Shown here: positions 1-9,183 of the stretch, one piece after another
Numbering within the stretch: position 1 is the first letter of the stretch
Layout: each line of letters begins with the position of its first letter
Assembly (NCBI RefSeq): GCF_011170065.1
Contig: NZ_BLLH01000001.1
Span: 186,001-250,000 of the forward strand
Source of the DNA: Pseudolactococcus insecticola
GTDB lineage: Bacteria > Bacillota > Bacilli > Lactobacillales > Streptococcaceae
Length of the DNA: 64,000 nt
Direction of reading: 5' to 3'
Notes under the pieces: generated by a model
Told to the model about the DNA's origin: nothing
What the model saw: the letters and a program-made list of their open reading frames with translations, nothing else
Databases searched by the model: none
Translations under genes and position numbers: made by a program

Positions 1-889
1 AGTCATTTGGCGCTTCAAGCACATTTGCGAAGTCCTTAGCCTCTTCTTGCATGTTATTTTTAACGGCAACAATTGGTAGCTCAGTTGTTGTGCCGTCAAG
101 TGCGATAAATCTCGCGTAGCTAATCGCATTAACCGCATCAAGCACTAGGGTTCCGGTTGTTGTGTAGATTTCATTTGGCAAGTAAGAGTTGTAGTTGCCG
201 CCTGTTTTGATGGCAACTTTGAAGTCTTCGTAAGCAAGTACGCCGACGCCTGAGACGTCAACGCCTGATGGTAGGATTTCTGCATCATAGCGTGCGTATT
301 TTGGCTTGCCAAAAAAAGCATGCGCAGCGTAAAGCAGATAAACCCCGAGATCAGCGAGCAGTCCGCCTGAAAATGCTGCGTTGAACTTGTTTGGCAACTC
401 GCCATTTAGCAAAGCAGGCATCTTAGACGAGTATTTTGCGTAGGTAAAGTCTGCACCGATAATGGTTTTATCAGCTAAAAAATTGCGCACAATCTCAAAA
501 GATTTTTCATGTAAATTGCGTGCTGCTTCAAAAAAGAGAACTTTTTCCTGAGCTGCCAGTTTGATAATCTCGTCAAGCTCTGTCGGATTTGAAAAGGCAG
601 GCTTTTCGACAATGACATTTTTACCAGCTAAAATCGCTGTTTTTGTCTGTTCAAAATGCAGAGCGTTTGGGCTTGCAATATAAATCACGTCAAGCGGTGA
701 CGCCACAAATTCTGCCAAATTATCAAAGATTTCAATTTTATTGCTGTCAAAATCCTCAGTAAAACTGACACCGGATTCAATGCGCCGTGTGTAAATCGCG
801 TCAAATGTGTATTTTTTTGTTGAAAGTGCCGCGTCGATAAATGACCGGGAAATCCAGCCTGTACCGATTACACCTAATTTTAGTTTCAT
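1..889 (-). CDS. Gfo/Idh/MocA-family NAD(P)-dependent oxidoreductase, 3' end cut by window
   Basis: Reading leftward from an ATG at 889, 296 codons are open and run off the left edge, so perhaps 20-30 C-terminal residues are missing. The N-terminus has a Rossmann dinucleotide loop (GVIGTGWIS, residues 5-13) and the family motif EKPAF around residue 100, which carries the conserved lysine of Gfo/Idh/MocA enzymes. These act on sugars, inositols or related polyols in the cytoplasm; the substrate cannot be told from sequence. A short AGGAT element precedes the ATG. A second member of the same family lies at 36480-37445. The family call is firm, the substrate unknown. Confidence 0.85.
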   Translation of the reverse strand, partial: MKLKLGVIGTGWISRSFIDAALSTKKYTFDAIYTRRIESGVSFTEDFDSNKIEIFDNLAEFVASPLDVIYIASPNALHFEQTKTAILAGKNVIVEKPAFSNPTELDEIIKLAAQEKVLFFEAARNLHEKSFEIVRNFLADKTIIGADFTYAKYSSKMPALLNGELPNKFNAAFSGGLLADLGVYLLYAAHAFFGKPKYARYDAEILPSGVDVSGVGVLAYEDFKVAIKTGGNYNSYLPNEIYTTTGTLVLDAVNAISYARFIALDGTTTELPIVAVKNNMQEEAKDFANVLEAPND

Positions 890-913
890 AATATCCTAAT
901 TTCTATTTTCAGT

Positions 914-1627
914 TCAATCTACAAACGGGTTCCACAAGCGGCCACCATTGATTAAAACTAAGCTTATACTTATTATAACAAAAATCCCTGCAACAAGTAG
1001 TGCGAATTTGTCAGCTTGTGTTAAAGACTGTAAGGCGTACCAAGTTCTTTTTTGTTTCTTGCCAAAATGTCTACTAGCCGCAGTAGTCGTGTGTTTTACT
1101 TGCAGCAAAAATCTGATACCAGCAAAGCTTGAGAGCTCATAATCTAAGGCATCGGCAGCTTTGCTGAGTTTTGCCATGTCTTTTTTATAGTTGGGTAAGA
1201 GATAAAAAAGCTGACTGATTTTGTAAGATAGTTGATAAGACAGACCCGCTTGATTGAGACTGGCTGCGACTTGACGCGCTTGACTCGTCCATAAAAATAT
1301 CAGCAAGAAATTGACAATAATCACATCTTTGAAAAAGATATTTGCCAGATATAGCAGCTCTTGTAGACTGAAGTTATCAATCCACGTGATGTCGTAATGA
1401 TAAAGGACCTGACCGTAGTTAGGATTTTTGATAAAGACGACTAGGACATGAAGCAGGATCAGAAAGCCGAAAAATTTACGGAGTTTCAGCCCTCCTAACT
1501 TGTAGCAGATGACTGAGATTAGCGCAAGAACCGCTAAAAAACGGGTATCGTTTGAAATCAAGCTCGCAATGGTAATCAAAATAAAGCCCCAGAACTTCGT
1601 CAGAGGAGAGAGATTTTTAATCAGCAT
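914..1627 (-). CDS. ECF transporter transmembrane (T) component, EcfT/CbiQ-like
   Basis: A 237-residue hydrophobic protein with about five membrane segments and the cytoplasmic region with charged helices that in EcfT proteins couples to the ATPases (here around SKAADALDYELSSFAG). The start at 1627 is chosen over an upstream one because AGGAGGT lies 7 bases before it. The start overlaps the end of the ATPase gene by 11 bases, so the two are translationally coupled. No substrate-binding S component is present nearby; it may be encoded elsewhere, as in group II ECF systems, or just beyond the window. Substrate unknown, probably a vitamin or similar micronutrient. Confidence 0.75.
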   Translation of the reverse strand: MLIKNLSPLTKFWGFILITIASLISNDTRFLAVLALISVICYKLGGLKLRKFFGFLILLHVLVVFIKNPNYGQVLYHYDITWIDNFSLQELLYLANIFFKDVIIVNFLLIFLWTSQARQVAASLNQAGLSYQLSYKISQLFYLLPNYKKDMAKLSKAADALDYELSSFAGIRFLLQVKHTTTAASRHFGKKQKRTWYALQSLTQADKFALLVAGIFVIISISLVLINGGRLWNPFVD

Positions 1628-2693
1628 CAAACACCTCCTGTCTATCCATGAGCGCAACCACATCAGGCTGGTTGCTCAAAACAACAACTGTAATCTGACG
1701 TGCGTCAAGATACTGCAAAATTTCTGGAAAATGCGTCAATTCAGGCTGATCAAAAATGATAACAGGCGCCTGTCTCATCAAAACACTAGCCGTGACAAAT
1801 AGTCGTTTCTGACCATGTGACAAGTCTTTTATAAGGGTTTTATTTTTCGCCTGATCAGACAGCCCGCAAAGCGTAAGGAGTTCGTCAGAAATCTTCAGAT
1901 CGGAAACGCGTCTAACAAACAGCATATCAAAAGGATTTTTAGGCACATAGTTGACTTTTTTCGTCCGTTTATCAAGTGGCTGCAGTGTGATATTTTCATA
2001 GTAATAATCGACTTCGCCAGTTGTTTTGCGAAAACCAGCCAGCATATCACCAATAGGCGCATCAGAATGGTGACTCAATGCCAATTTTTCGCCTTCAAAG
2101 ACTTGAAAACTCATGTCCTCTACAAGCTCGGTGACAGACAAAATAGCCTTGTCAGGGTTGATCTGACGGGTAAAGTCAGGTTTGACATCGTGTTCTGACG
2201 GATCAGCTGTTAGCGTAATAACCTGGTCAAACAAATTGGCGTCATAATCAGTCAAACGTCCCGCAACAATCAAGCAACCAGGAAACTCATCTGGCAAAAA
2301 CGCAGGCGCATCCAGCAGCAAAATATCAGCAGGGTGAATCAAAATCTGCGCCATAGCAAGTAATTCTTTCTGACGCGTCGGTAAATCTCTGATATCAGTG
2401 CCTAAAAATGCCGTCAGAGCATAGGTTTCAGCTGCTGCTGTGACTGCTTCAAGCATTTGTTCACGGGGGGCAGCATCATTTTCAAGCGTGAAAGCAAGAT
2501 TTTCAGCAACACTACCAGAAATAAAATTGGCATCAATATCTTGAAAATGTTGATCAATCTCGTGCTTGGGTAAATGACTCGCAAGTGCTGCTAAAAATTG
2601 CGTTTTACCACTTGCAATTGGCCCTGTTATCAATATTTTTTGACCTTGGTCAATCGTGAGTTGATGACCTTCTAAATCTAAAACTTTTCTCAT
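1617..2693 (-). CDS. ECF-type ABC ATPase with two degenerate fused nucleotide-binding domains
   Basis: A 358-residue protein in which two ABC ATPase halves are fused and shortened. The first half has an intact Walker A (GPIASGKT, residues 24-31) and a Walker B (DILLLDAP) but a poor signature (LPTRQKE). The second half has lost a recognisable Walker A (SHHSDAPIGD stands in its place) yet keeps a good signature (LSHGQKR) and Walker B (VIIFDQPE). Only one composite ATP site, Walker A of half 1 with signature of half 2, therefore looks complete. It would energise the T component encoded by the overlapping downstream gene. Confidence 0.75.
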   Translation of the reverse strand: MRKVLDLEGHQLTIDQGQKILITGPIASGKTQFLAALASHLPKHEIDQHFQDIDANFISGSVAENLAFTLENDAAPREQMLEAVTAAAETYALTAFLGTDIRDLPTRQKELLAMAQILIHPADILLLDAPAFLPDEFPGCLIVAGRLTDYDANLFDQVITLTADPSEHDVKPDFTRQINPDKAILSVTELVEDMSFQVFEGEKLALSHHSDAPIGDMLAGFRKTTGEVDYYYENITLQPLDKRTKKVNYVPKNPFDMLFVRRVSDLKISDELLTLCGLSDQAKNKTLIKDLSHGQKRLFVTASVLMRQAPVIIFDQPELTHFPEILQYLDARQITVVVLSNQPDVVALMDRQEVFDAD

Positions 2694-2729
2694 ATTATAA
2701 CTATTTTACCAAAAATCGCTGAAAATTGA

Positions 2730-2742
2730 TATAATAAAGCTA
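2730..2742 (+). promoter_or_regulatory. Extended -10 promoter giving a probable leaderless udk mRNA
   Basis: TGATATAAT (extended -10, TATAAT at 2730-2735) ends 6 bases before the udk ATG and no Shine-Dalgarno sequence lies between. Transcription would start at or next to the A of the ATG. Confidence 0.6.
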
Positions 2743-3371
2743 TGAATAAAAAAACCATTATTATCGGTGTGACGGGTGGCTCAGCCTCAGGAAAAACGTC
2801 AGTGAGCAAGGCCATTCTTGAAAATTTTCCAGATGAGCGCATTGCCATGATTGAGCATGATTCTTACTATAAAGACCAAAGCCATCTGGCTTTTGAGGAA
2901 CGCCTCAAAACCAACTATGATCATCCGCTTGCGTTTGATACCGACTATTTGATTGCGCAATTGTCAGAGCTTCAGGCAGGACGTGATGTGGATATCCCGA
3001 TTTATGACTACACGGCGCACACGAGAAGTCAGAAAACCTATCGTCAGAAAGCGGTTGATGTGCTGATTGTCGAGGGAATTTTGGTCTTGGAAGACCAGCG
3101 TCTGCGCGACATGATGGATATCAAGATTTTTGTCGATACAGATGATGATGTCCGCATTATCCGTCGAATCAAGCGCGATATTGAAGAACGTGGCAGGAGT
3201 CTTGATAGCGTGATTAGCCAGTATTTGAACGCGGTTAAGCCCATGTATCATCAGTTTATAGAGCCGACCAAACGCTATGCTGATGTGATTATTCCTGAGG
3301 GTGTGAGTAATGTCGTAGGTGTTGATATTATCAACACAAAGATTTCGGCTATTTTGGATGAAAACGAGTAA
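2742..3371 (+). CDS. udk: Uridine kinase
   Basis: Phosphorylates uridine and cytidine to UMP and CMP in pyrimidine salvage (cytoplasm). The 209 residues match the usual length. The P-loop GGSASGKT is at residues 12-19, followed by EHDSYYKDQ and [10 protein letters not shown], which are hallmark uridine-kinase motifs, and by [12 protein letters not shown] in the lid region. The start is fixed by the promoter spacing (no SD) and the canonical N-terminus. It is divergently arranged to the ECF ATPase gene with about 48 bases between them. Confidence 0.97.
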   Translation: MNKKTIIIGVTGGSASGKTSVSKAILENFPDERIAMIEHDSYYKDQSHLAFEERLKTNYDHPLAFDTDYLIAQLSELQAGRDVDIPIYDYTAHTRSQKTYRQKAVDVLIVEGILVLEDQRLRDMMDIKIFVDTDDDVRIIRRIKRDIEERGRSLDSVISQYLNAVKPMYHQFIEPTKRYADVIIPEGVSNVVGVDIINTKISAILDENE

Positions 3372-3451
3372 ATCGGGAAAGAAAACGCTTGCAAAGTTTG
3401 TGAATTATGCTATACTATCAGTAGACTAAAAATAATAAGGATGACTTACGC

Positions 3452-4435
3452 ATGAAAAATGATTTATTCGATGGACTTAAAGGAAAAATTGCTGGGAAAA
3501 ACTTGAAAATCGTGTTTCCAGAAGGCATTGAGCCACGGATTATCGGCGCCGCTTACCGTCTGCAAGCTGAACAACTTTTAACGCCGATTTTGCTTGGCAA
3601 TGTCGAAGAAATTTCAGCAACATTGCGCTCGCGTGGTTTGCAATCATCACTGTTTACGATTATTGATCCTGCAAACTATGATCGATTTGATGAGATGGTT
3701 GAGAGTTTTGTGGCTAGGCGCAATGGCAAAGTCACAGCAGAAGCAGCGCGTGAAACACTGCTTGACGTCAATTATTTCGGGACTATGCTCGTTTATATGG
3801 GCATCGCAGATGGTTTAGTATCAGGTGCCATTCACTCGACGGCAGATACCGTGCGCCCTGCGCTTCAGATCATCAAAACAAAACCAGGGATTTCAAGAAC
3901 GTCAGGCGCTTTTCTCATGGTGCGTGCATACGGTCAGGAAAAGTATGTTTTTAGCGACTGTGCCATCAATATTGACCCGACAGCGCAAGAACTAGCTGAA
4001 ATTGCGATTGATTCAGCAGATACGGCACGCCTGTTTGATATTGAGCCACGAGTTGCTATGTTGAGTTTTTCGACAAATGGTTCTGGTGCGTCTGACGACG
4101 TGACAAAAGTAGTTGAAGCGACAAAGCTTGCTAAAGAATTGCGTCCAGACCTTGCTCTTGACGGCGAAATGCAGTTTGACGCAGCATTTGTGCCAGAAGT
4201 TGGTCGCTTGAAATTTCCAGACTCAAAAGTGGCTGGGAATGCCTCAGTCTTTGTCTTTCCAGACTTGCAGTCAGGTAATATCGGTTATAAAATCGCACAA
4301 CGCCTTGGCAATTTTGAAGCAATTGGGCCAATTTTGCAAGGCCTAAATAAACCCGTGTCAGACTTGTCACGTGGCTCAAATGAAGAAGATGTTTATAAAT
4401 TATCAATCATTACAGCGGCTCAAGCGCTGATGTAA
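3452..4435 (+). CDS. pta: Phosphate acetyltransferase
   Basis: Converts acetyl-CoA and phosphate to acetyl phosphate and CoA, feeding acetate kinase for ATP formation. The 327-residue size is the short Gram-positive form. Conserved blocks are visible: IVFPEGIEPR near the N-terminus, GAIHSTADTVRPALQI, and the C-terminal NIGYKIAQRLG. A promoter (TATACT near 3412) and AAGGATGA before the ATG give it a normal leader, unlike udk just upstream. The hairpin at 4443-4478 ends the transcript. Confidence 0.97.
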   Translation: MKNDLFDGLKGKIAGKNLKIVFPEGIEPRIIGAAYRLQAEQLLTPILLGNVEEISATLRSRGLQSSLFTIIDPANYDRFDEMVESFVARRNGKVTAEAARETLLDVNYFGTMLVYMGIADGLVSGAIHSTADTVRPALQIIKTKPGISRTSGAFLMVRAYGQEKYVFSDCAINIDPTAQELAEIAIDSADTARLFDIEPRVAMLSFSTNGSGASDDVTKVVEATKLAKELRPDLALDGEMQFDAAFVPEVGRLKFPDSKVAGNASVFVFPDLQSGNIGYKIAQRLGNFEAIGPILQGLNKPVSDLSRGSNEEDVYKLSIITAAQALM

Positions 4436-4442
4436 TGTAATG

Positions 4443-4478
4443 AAAAAACACGGATTTGTCGAAAATCTGTGTTTTTTT
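4443..4478. terminator. Bidirectional terminator between pta and the HAD phosphatase gene
   Basis: A-rich/T-rich hairpin with a stem of about 15 bp (AAAAAACACGGATTT with its complement) and a 5-base loop. The T-run on one side and A-run on the other serve both convergent genes. Confidence 0.85.
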
Positions 4479-4496
4479 GATAATATTTTGATAAAG

Positions 4497-5285
4497 TCAT
4501 AGCAAATGCCAATGTTTAAAGGCGTTCACAATGCCGTGATCGGTATTAGCTGTTGAGATAAAGTCAGCCATAGCTTTGAGTTCTGGCACCGCATTGCCCA
4601 TAGCCGTTGCGTGATCGACAGCGCCTAGTAAATGGAGGTCGTTTCGCCCGTCGCCAAAGCCGTATGTTTCGCCTGTAAAACCAAGTAGCTCGATGACTTT
4701 TTTGATACCCGTACCTTTGTTTGAGCTGGCATTGATCGTGTCAATCGAGTAGGGCGTGTTCATGAAATAGTTAAACTCGGGCACTTGCGCGCGGTAGTGG
4801 TCAACGTCAGACAGCTCATCGCTAAAAACAAGGAGCATGTTGACCTCGTTCGTCAGAAAGCGCTCAGCATCCACACTCGGCAAGGGCGCATCTGTATAGG
4901 CGTAGGCATTTCTGACGAGATCAGTCATCTGTGAGACCCAGTAGCTGTCTTTGTCGTAAAAAGCAAGCGCCTGATTTTTGGCGTCACTGGCGGTTTTCAG
5001 CTGTTTGATCTGCGCAACTGGCATGGCCTCGTGGTAGATTGTCTCGCCTTCGACGACGATAAACTGGCCGTTCATGGCAATGGCACTCGTAATGCCGGAC
5101 TTCGCCATAATAGCGTCAAGCTCAAAATGCCCACGACCTGTGGCAATAATAGGCAGAATGCCGTTCTGACGAATCTGATGTAGGGCATGCGCCACCTCAT
5201 CATCAATCTGACTATTCTGGTTTAATAAAGTGCCATCTAGATCAAAAAACGCCATGGCGTGATAAGTTTCGTTAATATTTTCCAT
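4497..5285 (-). CDS. Cof-type HAD-superfamily phosphatase
   Basis: A 262-residue member of the HAD IIB (Cof) group. Motif I FFDLDGTLLN (nucleophile Asp15) is near the N-terminus, and motif IV GFGDGRNDLHLL carries the Mg-binding aspartates toward the C-terminus. These hydrolyse sugar phosphates, flavin phosphates or similar small phosphoesters; the substrate is not predictable. A much longer reading frame exists upstream, but ATG 5285 is chosen because it begins just before motif I and lies 6 bases after a TGCTATAAT extended -10, so the mRNA is probably leaderless. The promoters of this gene and ftsK lie back to back. Confidence 0.88.
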   Translation of the reverse strand: MENINETYHAMAFFDLDGTLLNQNSQIDDEVAHALHQIRQNGILPIIATGRGHFELDAIMAKSGITSAIAMNGQFIVVEGETIYHEAMPVAQIKQLKTASDAKNQALAFYDKDSYWVSQMTDLVRNAYAYTDAPLPSVDAERFLTNEVNMLLVFSDELSDVDHYRAQVPEFNYFMNTPYSIDTINASSNKGTGIKKVIELLGFTGETYGFGDGRNDLHLLGAVDHATAMGNAVPELKAMADFISTANTDHGIVNAFKHWHLL

Positions 5286-5325
5286 AACTGTATTATAGCA
5301 AAAATATGATATAATTAAGGTATCT

Positions 5326-7674
5326 ATGGCTAAAAACACGAAAAAAAAATCAAGTAAAAATCGGAAAATCAGCAAAAAAGCGCAAGCAGAGCAAGCAGCG
5401 AATCGTAAAATGATTGCTTTTTTTGTCGCACTTGTCGTACTTGTTTTCGCAGCAAGTCGCTTGGGTGCTGTCGGTATCACGCTTTACAATCTGATCCGCT
5501 TGCTGATAGGTAGCTTAGCTTATCTAGGTATTGCAACAGTCGTTATTTTATTGCTACTGTCCGTTTTCAAAAAAGAATTTCTATCAGAGCGTCGCAAATC
5601 AATCAGAGGCTTTTTTCTGATCTTCTTAGCGTTAGTATTGTTATTTCAGGCGCATTTTGACACCCTTTTTGGCACGGCACATACGTGGCAAATCCTATCA
5701 TCTGACCTTTCAAGACTAAAAGTCAGCCACTTTGCTGGGGCAGGCCTACTTGGTAACCTCATCTATGCACCGTTAAAGTTTTTACTGTCAATGGTTGGGG
5801 TTTATTTGATTTCAGCAGTGCTTTTTCTGATAGGAATTTATCTGATGGCGCCTGTTTTTTGGCGAGAATTGGCAGGAAAAATTCAGGCCAATATCAACGA
5901 GAAATCCCAGCAAAATCAGGCAGCACGCAAACGCCGTGATGTGACAAATGCCACTGACACGCTGACGCATTCTGACCAGCGTGATACTGATGTGCAAGAA
6001 GTGGCAACTCCTGATGATGATGCAGTCAGTCAACGTGTATTTGACGTCTTGCCCTACAAAGAAGCAGAAATCGTCATCCCTGACTATGACAGAGAAACGG
6101 GTGAAATTCTAACGCCTGAAACATCAGACGAAGAAACAGAAGACGCAAGCACGATTGATTTCTCAGCAAATGAGCAGACAAATGCTCATTATACCCTGCC
6201 AGATGTGGATTTATTAGCACCAACGCCAGTCAAAAATCAGGCAAATGAACGCAAAAATGTTCAAAATAATATCAAGATTTTAGAGTCAACATTCAAAAGT
6301 TTCGGCATCCAAGCCACAGTTGAGTCAGCAGTGGTAGGGCCATCAGTATCAAAATACGAGATAAAACTCGCCACAGGTGTCAAAGTCAGCCGCATTCTCA
6401 ATCTGACAGATGATTTGGCGCTCGCCCTAGCCGCTAAAGACGTCAGAATCGAAGCGCCGATTCCTGGAAAATCGCTAGTTGGTATCGAAATTCCAAACGC
6501 CGAAGTTGCCATGGTTGGCTTCCGCGAGATGTGGGAAAATGGTCAAACCAATCCTGAAAATCTGCTTGAAGTCCCACTTGGCAAGGCAGTGGACGGCTCT
6601 ATCAAAACGTTCAATCTAGCTAAAATGCCGCATTTACTGGTTGCAGGCTCAACAGGTTCAGGTAAATCAGTCGCTGTAAACGGCATCATTACAAGTATTC
6701 TCATGAAAGCGCAGCCCAGTCAGGTCAAGTTTCTCATGGTTGACCCCAAAATGGTCGAGTTGGACGTCTATAATGACATTCCACATTTGCTGATTCCCGT
6801 CGTGACAAATCCGAGAAAAGCAGCGCGGGCGCTCCAAAAAGTAGTGGATGAGATGGAAAATCGCTATGAGCTATTTCGTCGTGTGGGGTCACGCAATATT
6901 GAAGGCTATAATGCCAAAGTTGAAAAGTTCAATGCTGACAGTCAGGAAAAACAGCAAACGTTACCACTGATTGTGGTGATTGTAGACGAACTTGCCGATC
7001 TGATGATGGTGGCCTCAAAAGAAGTCGAGGATGCCATCATCCGCATTGGACAAAAAGCGCGGGCAGCAGGGATTCACATGATTCTTGCGACGCAACGGCC
7101 GTCTGTTGACGTAATCAGCGGGCTCATCAAGGCAAATGTCCCGAGTCGTGTGGCGTTTGCTGTGTCATCAGGTACAGATTCACGTACCATTCTCGATAGC
7201 AATGGTGCTGAAAAGTTGCTTGGTCGTGGTGATATGCTTTTTAAGCCGATTGATGAAAATCATCCTTTGCGTTTGCAAGGCGCTTTCCTATCTGACGATG
7301 ATGTGGCAAGTGTGGTTGACTTTATTAAAAATCAAGCCAGTGCTGATTATGACGAGACATTTGACCCAGGAGAAGTGGCTGAAGATGAGAATCGCGGCTT
7401 TGGTGGCGATGAAAAAAGTGCCAGTGACGCCGGAGACCCGCTGTTTGAACAGGCTAAAAACTTGGTGGTTGACAGTCAAAAGGCATCAGCTTCTATGCTA
7501 CAACGCCGCCTGTCGACAGGTTTTAACCGTGCAACACGCATTATGGAAGAGCTAGAAGCTGCTGGCATTATCGGACCTGCTGAGGGCACGAAACCGCGAA
7601 AAGTCCTAGTTGCGACCCTTGACAATGTATCAGATAACAGTCGTGACACGGGAGGCCCTGATGACCGTATTTGA
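5326..7674 (+). CDS. ftsK: DNA translocase FtsK/SpoIIIE family
   Basis: Pumps chromosomal DNA at the division septum and helps resolve dimers. The 782-residue protein has about four N-terminal membrane segments (residues 25-180), a charged linker, an alpha/beta motor domain with Walker A GSTGSGKS near residue 440 and Walker B ([12 protein letters not shown]), and a C-terminal winged-helix gamma domain ([16 protein letters not shown]) that reads polar DNA motifs. TGATATAAT ends 10 bases before the ATG, giving at most a few bases of leader. The 3' end overlaps holA by 14 bases. Confidence 0.95.
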   Translation: MAKNTKKKSSKNRKISKKAQAEQAANRKMIAFFVALVVLVFAASRLGAVGITLYNLIRLLIGSLAYLGIATVVILLLLSVFKKEFLSERRKSIRGFFLIFLALVLLFQAHFDTLFGTAHTWQILSSDLSRLKVSHFAGAGLLGNLIYAPLKFLLSMVGVYLISAVLFLIGIYLMAPVFWRELAGKIQANINEKSQQNQAARKRRDVTNATDTLTHSDQRDTDVQEVATPDDDAVSQRVFDVLPYKEAEIVIPDYDRETGEILTPETSDEETEDASTIDFSANEQTNAHYTLPDVDLLAPTPVKNQANERKNVQNNIKILESTFKSFGIQATVESAVVGPSVSKYEIKLATGVKVSRILNLTDDLALALAAKDVRIEAPIPGKSLVGIEIPNAEVAMVGFREMWENGQTNPENLLEVPLGKAVDGSIKTFNLAKMPHLLVAGSTGSGKSVAVNGIITSILMKAQPSQVKFLMVDPKMVELDVYNDIPHLLIPVVTNPRKAARALQKVVDEMENRYELFRRVGSRNIEGYNAKVEKFNADSQEKQQTLPLIVVIVDELADLMMVASKEVEDAIIRIGQKARAAGIHMILATQRPSVDVISGLIKANVPSRVAFAVSSGTDSRTILDSNGAEKLLGRGDMLFKPIDENHPLRLQGAFLSDDDVASVVDFIKNQASADYDETFDPGEVAEDENRGFGGDEKSASDAGDPLFEQAKNLVVDSQKASASMLQRRLSTGFNRATRIMEELEAAGIIGPAEGTKPRKVLVATLDNVSDNSRDTGGPDDRI

Positions 7675-8662
7675 CCAGGTAGCGCAGTTATCAGCAGATA
7701 ATTTTCCGCAGTTTACCGCTATTTTTGGTGAAGATGAGGCGGTGATTTCTGAGCTCAAAACGCAAGTTTTGGACAAGGTGAATTTTGACCCGTCAGACTT
7801 GTCACAGTCGTATTTTGATCTGAGTGCGACTGACGCAGATCTGGCGCTTGAAGAGCTTGAAAGTCTACCGTTTTTTGGCGATAAGATGCTCGTTGTATTT
7901 GAAAATCTGTGGGATCTGACAACGGCTAAAAAGTCTGTTTTTACTGACAAACAAATCGCACGTCTGGAAAATTTTCTAGACAATCCATTAGCATCAACAA
8001 CAGTCATTTTTATTTTTCATGGCAAGCTTGATGGCAAACGTCGGATTGTCAAAAAACTCAAGAAACGAGCACTCGAACTTGACGCAACAGAGTTGAAAAT
8101 ACCAGAGCTAACAAAGTATTTTGTGTCGAGTTCTGGACTGAAACCCGCAATCATTGCACTGATTATCGAAAAGTCAAATGCAAACTTTGCCATTGTCAAG
8201 CAAAATATCGAACTCGTCAGAACTTATGCTCAAGACCGTGAGGTGACAGCAGCAGATGTTGAGGCGGCTGTACCAAAATCCTTGTCAGATAATATTTTTG
8301 ATCTGACGGACTTGATTTTAAAGCAGCAGTTGGTCAAAGCGCGCAGCCTCGTGTCTGATCTTGTGCTACAAGGTGAAGATGAAATCAAGTTACTCGCTAT
8401 TTTGACCAACAATTTCAGGCTTTATTATCAGATCAAGCTACTGCTTGACAAGCACTACAATGACAGGCAAATCATCGAATTTCTCAAAATCAATCCTTTT
8501 AGGCTCAAGTTTCTGATGGCGCCTGCACGGATGATGACAAAAGACTTTATCAGTCAAGCGCTTACCCAGTTGATTGACACAGATTTCAAGATAAAAACTG
8601 GTCAGGCTGATAAAAAACTGCTGCTGGATTTGACATTGATCAGATTATCTGGTATAAAATAA
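7661..8662 (+). CDS. holA: DNA polymerase III delta subunit
   Basis: Clamp-loader subunit that opens the sliding clamp during replication. The 333-residue protein shows the HolA pattern: N-terminal region with [12 protein letters not shown], then TLVLFEN-like and [19 protein letters not shown] blocks, and a C-terminal region ending in [12 protein letters not shown]. The start at 7661 is chosen because GGGAGG precedes it; an earlier start would give a longer, unconserved N-terminus. It overlaps the ftsK end, so it is co-transcribed and probably coupled to it. Confidence 0.9.
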   Translation: MTVFDQVAQLSADNFPQFTAIFGEDEAVISELKTQVLDKVNFDPSDLSQSYFDLSATDADLALEELESLPFFGDKMLVVFENLWDLTTAKKSVFTDKQIARLENFLDNPLASTTVIFIFHGKLDGKRRIVKKLKKRALELDATELKIPELTKYFVSSSGLKPAIIALIIEKSNANFAIVKQNIELVRTYAQDREVTAADVEAAVPKSLSDNIFDLTDLILKQQLVKARSLVSDLVLQGEDEIKLLAILTNNFRLYYQIKLLLDKHYNDRQIIEFLKINPFRLKFLMAPARMMTKDFISQALTQLIDTDFKIKTGQADKKLLLDLTLIRLSGIK

Positions 8663-8679
8663 AAATAAAGGAAATTAAA

Positions 8680-9102
8680 ATGGCGGAAAAAGAACGGACT
8701 GTCCTCGTTGCAGGAACATTTGACATTATCCACGAGAGTCACATCTCCATGCTTCGCAATGCGAGAAATCTTGGTGATAGGTTGGTTGTCATGCTCTCAA
8801 CAGATGAGTTTAACGCAGGAAAAGGCAAAAAAGCCTACCAAGACTATAATACACGCAAGTTCGTACTTGAGGCAATCAGGTATGTTGACTTGGTTGTGCC
8901 TGAACAAACTTGGGAAGATAAGGCGCTTTACATTGATATGCTTGACGTTGATATTTTTGCCATGGGCGATGATTGGCGTGGCAAATTTGATGATTTGAAA
9001 GACCAGTTCCCAAATCTAAAAGTCATGTATTTTCCACGTGGTGGGACATCAACGACAAAAATCAAAGAAGACATTGCACGAGATTATCAAGATAAGATTT
9101 AA
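8680..9102 (+). CDS. tagD: Glycerol-3-phosphate cytidylyltransferase
   Basis: Makes CDP-glycerol from CTP and sn-glycerol 3-phosphate, the donor for glycerol-phosphate wall polymers. The 140-residue size and nucleotidyltransferase fold are typical. The GTFD motif (residues 12-15) and the C-terminal GTSTTKIKED signature (canonical RTxGISTT) are clear. The cytidylyltransferase HxGH motif reads HESH (residues 18-21), with serine for glycine, which is worth noting. It supplies the two CDP-glycerol transferase-like enzymes at 15666-17950. AAAGGAAA provides the ribosome-binding site. Confidence 0.93.
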   Translation: MAEKERTVLVAGTFDIIHESHISMLRNARNLGDRLVVMLSTDEFNAGKGKKAYQDYNTRKFVLEAIRYVDLVVPEQTWEDKALYIDMLDVDIFAMGDDWRGKFDDLKDQFPNLKVMYFPRGGTSTTKIKEDIARDYQDKI

Positions 9103-9125
9103 AACCTTAGCAATAAAATATCCCA

Positions 9126-9159
9126 AAAGCCGTGATAGCATAAAAATATCACGGTTTTT
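9126..9159 (+). terminator. Rho-independent terminator after tagD
   Basis: Stem CCGTGATA / TATCACGG with a 9-base loop followed by TTTTTC; closes the ftsK-holA-tagD unit. Confidence 0.85.
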
Positions 9160-9183
9160 CTCGTCAGCAGTTATAATAAAACT

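Noticed and set aside
5286-5480. Longer N-terminus of the HAD phosphatase with a hydrophobic leader
   Set aside because: It would overlap ftsK and its promoter; the family starts just before FFDLDGT, consistent with ATG 5285.
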